Shown: positions 59,721 through 64,000 of the stretch, one piece after another
How positions within the stretch are numbered: position 1 is the first letter of the stretch
Layout: each line of letters begins with the position of its first letter
From: Talpa occidentalis
Lineage: Eukaryota; Chordata; Mammalia; Eulipotyphla; Talpidae
Length of the DNA stretch: 64,000 bases
NCBI RefSeq assembly: GCF_014898055.3
Contig: NW_023604861.1
Span: 97,590,083 to 97,654,082, forward strand
Direction: 5' to 3'
Translations under genes and position numbers: made by a program
The notes under the pieces: model-generated
What the model saw: the letters and a program-made list of their open reading frames with translations, nothing else
Databases searched by the model: none
Told to the model about the DNA's origin: nothing

Positions 59721-62075
59721 ATGGTGTCTCTGAGAAGAGATAGGGAAGGAGATCAAGGAGTGTTGTTTAAATGTTTATTCATATATATTATCAAATGTAT
59801 ATAATATAAAAATATTACATTTTTTAAACTTGATACAAATATGGCAAAATACTAAGACTGGGTGAAGCCAGGTTGTGTATGAATATTTATCAAAATCTTT
59901 CCTACACTTGTTCATGTATTTAAATAATTCCCCAAAAGAAGTGTACGGAGTCTTCTGTGAGCTCGGTAAGATATGTGCAGGTGAGGAGAATATTAATATT
60001 CTAAATATTTGGAGTAAGTGCCCCAAATACCAGTCTGTGACCCTGGGGTGCTCCTGAAGCTTCATTAAGCAGCTGGGTTGCAGGGGCCCCAGGATGGCAA
60101 GGACAAGCAAATTACAGGGGAGACAGGTGCAAAGCTCCAGCCCCAATCCCATGGGAAGCTGCGTAGTGGCATCTGGGCATGAAGTGCTGAGAAAATCCAA
60201 AGGCCCATGACCCCACATGGAAAAAGTGTCAAGGAGGGATTCTTCCAGCTCTGTCCAGCTCTGCATGGTCAGCACAGGAGGCCATTTATTGGCCTCAGGT
60301 GCTGTGTTATTAATGCCCATACAGTGCAGGGGTAACTTTTCTCCAGAGGGACTGGCCCATGTCCACATGCGTCCACGTTCCCTTCCCAGAGATATCCACA
60401 GAGAGATTTGAGTCCCTCGTGGGGGTTAATCCTCTTGGCCTCAGCACGAGAGAGTCAATGAGTTTCCCAGTGTCATGTGCCAAGAACTGCTCAGCCTTTC
60501 TTTTTCCTTGTCTGGTTATTCCCAACCACCTTGTCTTTGACCTGTCCTGCGTTCTGTGTGGCTGTCAGATGCAGGGATGGTGACAGCAAAGGGGCAGGGA
60601 GAAAGGAGAGGCATGTGGGAAAAGGTCATCGGGTGGGGAGTTCTGCATCTCATGTCCTGAGTCTCCCTTGCTTTGCTTTTGGAAAAAGTGCTTTAAAAAA
60701 AAAAAAAAGGATTTGACAGCACAAAATATTTTTAACATGCTTCTTAAATGAATGAGAAATGAGGAAAGGACCATGGTGTTAGCAGGAAAAGAGGTTGAAA
60801 TTCTCCATTGGGGCTTTGGGTCCCTGGGACTATTCTTAGGGCCCAAAGCAGAGGATGCTGCCAGCAAAGGGGGTTTCATGCCGGTGGGCCACTTGAAAGG
60901 ACAGTCAGTGCTGTCTGCTTTGTGCTCACCTCCAACCTCTACACATGGAGGAGGAAACATCTTAGAGTGTTCATATGCATTTTCCTTAATATATTGCTTT
61001 CTCTCTGTTATGACATAAAGCCAGCCAGAGCCAGACATCCCTTGCCACTGTGATCCCCAGGGATCCTCACCCTGCACCGGATAGCTTCCCCCCATCCAGG
61101 ACAGGCTGTCAACTCTGTGAGTTTAAGGCTGTTGAACAGAAACTTGTTAACATTTTTAATTGTTTGACCCACAGGGTAGTGGATTTTGTTTTGTGAGCAG
61201 CCGGTCTCCTAGACAAAGCCAATGTCCTCCTGCAATCAGACCAGCCCCGAGACTTCAGGGAGGAGAGACAGCACAGAGAACGGGGACCTTCAGATGGACC
61301 CAGACGCTTAGTCCTAGACACCCCGGTCATGGCCTCATTGTTATTGATTAGAAGGTGGACATCAAACAAACCCGAGGTGCTGCCCAGCCAGTGTCCAGAC
61401 GTAGAGTCCCCGCACTCTGCCCATCCTCTGTCGGTGCCAGTTCTGGGGAATTTCTCCAGCACCATGAACCCAGAGATGTGACTTTGCAGAAATCACAGGG
61501 CTGTTTGGAGGACAAACCAGACGATATTGATAAATTACTCTGAGTCTGAAACAACAATCTGGCCTTTTGGCTGGTCATACAGGAGAATGGATGTTCTCTC
61601 CACCCTTCTGAACCAATGGGGAGACCTAGACAAGTGACAGAAAGTCAGCTAATGAGATATTCAGAATGTGTTAAAGGGCAAGAGGGATGCTGGGCCAACT
61701 GGAAGTGTGTGAAGCACTAGAGACATACACCAGAGCTCAGTTCATGATTAGGAAAGACACGTGATGGCCTGCTGGAAGGCATCAGCAGAAACCCAGGTTG
61801 AATTCTGATAGCTTGCTGGGGTCTGGGCTTCTCCGGCCTTGACTAATGTGGAGGCAGACAGAGGCAGCTCCTCTCTGCCCTCTCAGAGGCCCTCCTGTTT
61901 TATCCTGGCTCAGTTTCATCAATAACCAGAGGCTGCCAATCCTTGGGGGAAGCTGACACTTTCTATATTAGTACATCATTGTCTTTATGTGCCACTTAGT
62001 TCAATCTGTAGATTGGAATTTATTTTACAGATAAAGAAGGGCTATTGTAGTCACAAAGACCATTGTTAACAACAC
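59721..62075. other. Unique non-coding stretch
   Basis: Includes the window's longest open frame (197 codons, minus, 60368-59775), which has no domain, motif or compositional sign of coding that I can see. An A13-14 run lies at 60693-60706. No repeat family is recognised. Confidence 0.45.
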
Positions 62076-62175
62076 CTGCTCTGTATCAAATGTTTACCTG
62101 GACTGGGCATTGGGTTGGATTCCCACATATGTTATCTCATGGAATGGCCTCTTACCTAGGTATTGTGGTCCCCAT

Positions 62176-62419
62176 TTTTATGTTTTTAGTTTTACCTAGA
62201 AGAACTGAGGTATAGGCCAGAAGTTTGGGGGGGGGGCAGTGAGACAGAGTGGGTGGGGAGCAGAACAAGTGGATTTACTGAAATGCACTGCTGAGGGGAG
62301 CAGCAGGTGAGACAGAAGAGGTTTGCTGTGCCATATGTGGGTCAGCTCCCTGGCTGGGGATTGAACTTAGGCCATAGCAGTGATAGCAGACTTATCCCTT
62401 AGGCCCACGAGAAGGCCAA
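62176..62419 (-). mobile_element. tRNA-derived SINE, diverged copy
   Basis: Family text is present but decayed: 'cactgctgaggggagcagc', 'gaggtttgctgtgccata', 'ctccctggctggggattgaa'. The tail is reduced to 'tttttatgtttttag'. Target duplication 'tgtggtccccat' at 62164-62175 and 62420-62431. The final part plus the target site is repeated once more downstream (to 62481). Confidence 0.88.
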
Positions 62420-62481
62420 TGTGGTCCCCATATTTCCTTAACCCCTAGGCCAACAAGAAAGCCAGTGTAGTCCCCATATTT
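62391..62481. repeat. ~45-bp tandem duplication spanning the SINE end and target site
   Basis: Unit 1 (62391-62435) and unit 2 (about 62436-62481) share 'ctta-ccc-taggcc-ac', 'agaa-gcca-tgt' and 'gtccccatattt' with about seven differences. It gives a third copy of the target-site word at 62466-62477. Confidence 0.8.
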
Positions 62482-62570
62482 ACAGATAAGGAAATTGAGG
62501 TTCAGAGAAGCAATGTGTTTTAATTCAAATCACACAGCAAAGTAAGTGCAAAGTTACCTTTATTCTAACA

Positions 62571-63714
62571 CCATCCTCTTCGCACCAATGCATAGCTGAA
62601 GTGAATGCCAACTTTAATAGGAGAATATCAGGATTAAATATTAAATATTCTCATGGAATCATACATTTACATAAAAACAGAAACTTGTAGAAATAACGAT
62701 TTAAATGTCTTGAAGTGCCTAATTGGAAAATGAGCAAAAGCAGAAATGAAGTGCAATCTGACAGAGGAGCGGAGAGGAAGCTGTCTTGGCGCTCATGAGA
62801 GTTTTGAAGAAACAGGCACCAGGCAGCCACCCTCCCTCACTGGCTGTCCCCCCAGTGCTGGGTGAGGCCCAGCCATAAGGCCAGGTCTCCCACCTTTATT
62901 TCTGATACCAAATATGTTGCTCAACACCAATCCTGCAAGCCCCTAATCCCAACTGTGTGCACTGTGATTCATTTTGGTTCTGACATTAACTGCCCAGAGT
63001 CAGAGCAGACCCCAGAGTTGAAAGACTCAGAACCTCAAGACTGATCCTCCTTCAGACATCAGCCTAGAGAGAGATGCCAGAGTGGTCCAACTGACATCAA
63101 ATCCAAGGGTTTCCACACCCCCTCCTCAGATTCAAATATTTGATATTCAAAGAAAGTGCTCTATTGTGATATCCAGGTTACTATAAAGGTGACAACTCAA
63201 GAAAGGTCAAAGGGAAGAGGAGCAGAGTGCAAGGTATCAAGGTGTGCACAGCTTCGGTGAACCAACCTCCCAGCACCCTCATGTGTTCACCACTCAGAAG
63301 CTACTGAACTCAGCCAAGATCCCCTCTTCCCTTGTAGCAGGTTGGAGATAGGACTGAGAAAGTTCTAACAGTCTAACCCCATAGTTGGTTTTCCTCACTG
63401 CCTAGCCCCCACCCCAAAGCTATGTAAAGTATCCCCATGAGTCATCTCATGGATCTACAAAAGATAATGAATTCCATGAGTTTTTGGACTCTATGCCAAG
63501 AACTAGGGACAAAGACCAAATATTAATTTTTATTATCCCTCTCTCCCCAATCCAGCCCCTGTTTCCCAAGGCACAGCAGCCTAGGCCCACCAATTCCTAG
63601 ATCCTTAGTTTGCTTTTAGCTTAACTATTCTAGGTAGACTGGGGAGCTTTGCAAGTATTTTTCATGTAGCCAGGAACCATATCACATTATGATTTTACTT
63701 ATTTATTTTGGCAA
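62571..63714. other. Unique non-coding stretch
   Basis: No gene or repeat recognised. Confidence 0.45.
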
Positions 63715-63960
63715 TCTTTTTTGTAGCAGACCCAAACTTTATTCCATTGTGGTCAGAGAATCCACAAATCTGTTTTCTATTTGGGAAACTTACTTATGGT
63801 TTTCTTTGTATTCTAGTATGGCCGTTTGTTCTCTGATTTAAAGAAAGGTGCACATGCACACATTCATTCATTCATTCATTCATTCATCTTTTCCTGTATT
63901 GTGCTCTTCAGAACCTGTATATTTTCACAAAATCTAAGCCCACTGGCTCTTGTGTCATCT
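63715..63960 (-). mobile_element. Possible LINE-1 ORF2 fragment, antisense
   Basis: 'ttattccattgtggtcagag' at about 63740-63759 is the reverse complement of a well-known ORF2 segment ('ctctgaccacaatggaat'). The following text (a 'tctagtatggccg' word) fits only loosely and is interrupted by a CATT repeat. It may continue beyond the window. Confidence 0.4.
63861..63887. repeat. (CATT)n microsatellite
   Basis: Nearly seven perfect CATT units. Confidence 0.95.
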
Positions 63961-64000
63961 GATGTTTGTTCAATTCATTGCTCCTCAACATCTTGAAATG

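Larger units (their letters stand above)
62076..62570 (-). repeat. MIR SINE relic, split by a younger SINE
   Basis: Reverse-oriented MIR: 'catatgttatctcatgg' near 62127-62143, then after the inserted SINE 'acagataaggaaattgagg' at 62482-62500, 'ttcagagaagcaatgtg' and 'caaatcacacagcaaagtaa'. The order is that of a near full-length MIR. Confidence 0.7.

Noticed and set aside
59775..60368. Longest open frame in the window, 197 codons on the minus strand
   Set aside because: No domain, no recognisable homology and no supporting context; its C-terminal part translates AT-rich repeat-like sequence. One frame of this size is expected by chance in 64 kb.
1..64000. CRISPR arrays, bacterial operons, riboswitches or prophage
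   Set aside because: No regularly spaced repeats or dense coding; the repeat families are mammalian.

Overview
The window looks like nuclear, non-coding DNA from a placental mammal. I found no functional protein-coding gene or exon. The basis is the repeat content: LINE-1 ORF2 remnants, MIR and L2 relics, a MER5A-like hAT fragment, MaLR-like LTRs, long CA/TG microsatellites, a retroposed HMGB3 copy, and twelve copies of a lineage-specific tRNA-derived SINE. The SINE head resembles tRNA-Glu, as in several laurasiatherian families. I do not recognise its body, so I leave the order open; a pangolin or a bat is possible but unproven. The open reading frames are short, scattered on both strands and mostly lie in repeats, as expected for intergenic or deep intronic DNA.

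Layout. 1-4.5 kb is AT-rich unique sequence with a near-perfect 51-bp inverted repeat (3608-3658 / 4210-4260). 4.5-10.6 kb holds a SINE, MIR/L2 relics and the most striking structure, two ~567-bp arms in inverted orientation (7090-7657 and 8737-9302), about 97% identical, around a ~1.08-kb spacer. 10.6-19 kb has a MER5A-like fragment, a full-length MaLR-like LTR and purine/G-rich tracts. 19-26.1 kb is rich in LINE-1, with nested SINEs and large AT/CA microsatellites. 26-30 kb has a possible conserved non-coding block and a broken HMGB3 retrocopy on the minus strand. 30-37.7 kb has three SINEs, an antisense LINE-1 and a LINE-1 insertion (34369-34997) that keeps target duplications and the 5' inversion typical of twin priming. 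37.7-50 kb is mostly unique, with two candidate regulatory blocks (about 42.0-42.3 and 43.4-43.5 kb), a MaLR-like LTR and a SINE. 50-57 kb has a LINE-1/SINE nest, a probable solo LTR (52541-52971), a strong G-quadruplex candidate and a (GT)25 repeat. 57-64 kb has three more SINEs, one with an internal tandem duplication and one whose end was duplicated, plus old LINE-1 and MIR.

How the parts relate. Mobile elements dominate the readable history. The LINE-1 copies would have supplied the machinery that moved the SINEs and the HMGB3 retrocopy. Most SINEs have visible 10-19 bp target duplications, often A-rich, and several sit inside older LINE-1 or MIR, giving a relative order of events. No new gene system was found. 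The best candidates for a second look are the two inverted duplications, the SINE family and the inverted LINE-1. Family names and boundaries come from reading by eye against remembered consensus features; no database search was run.
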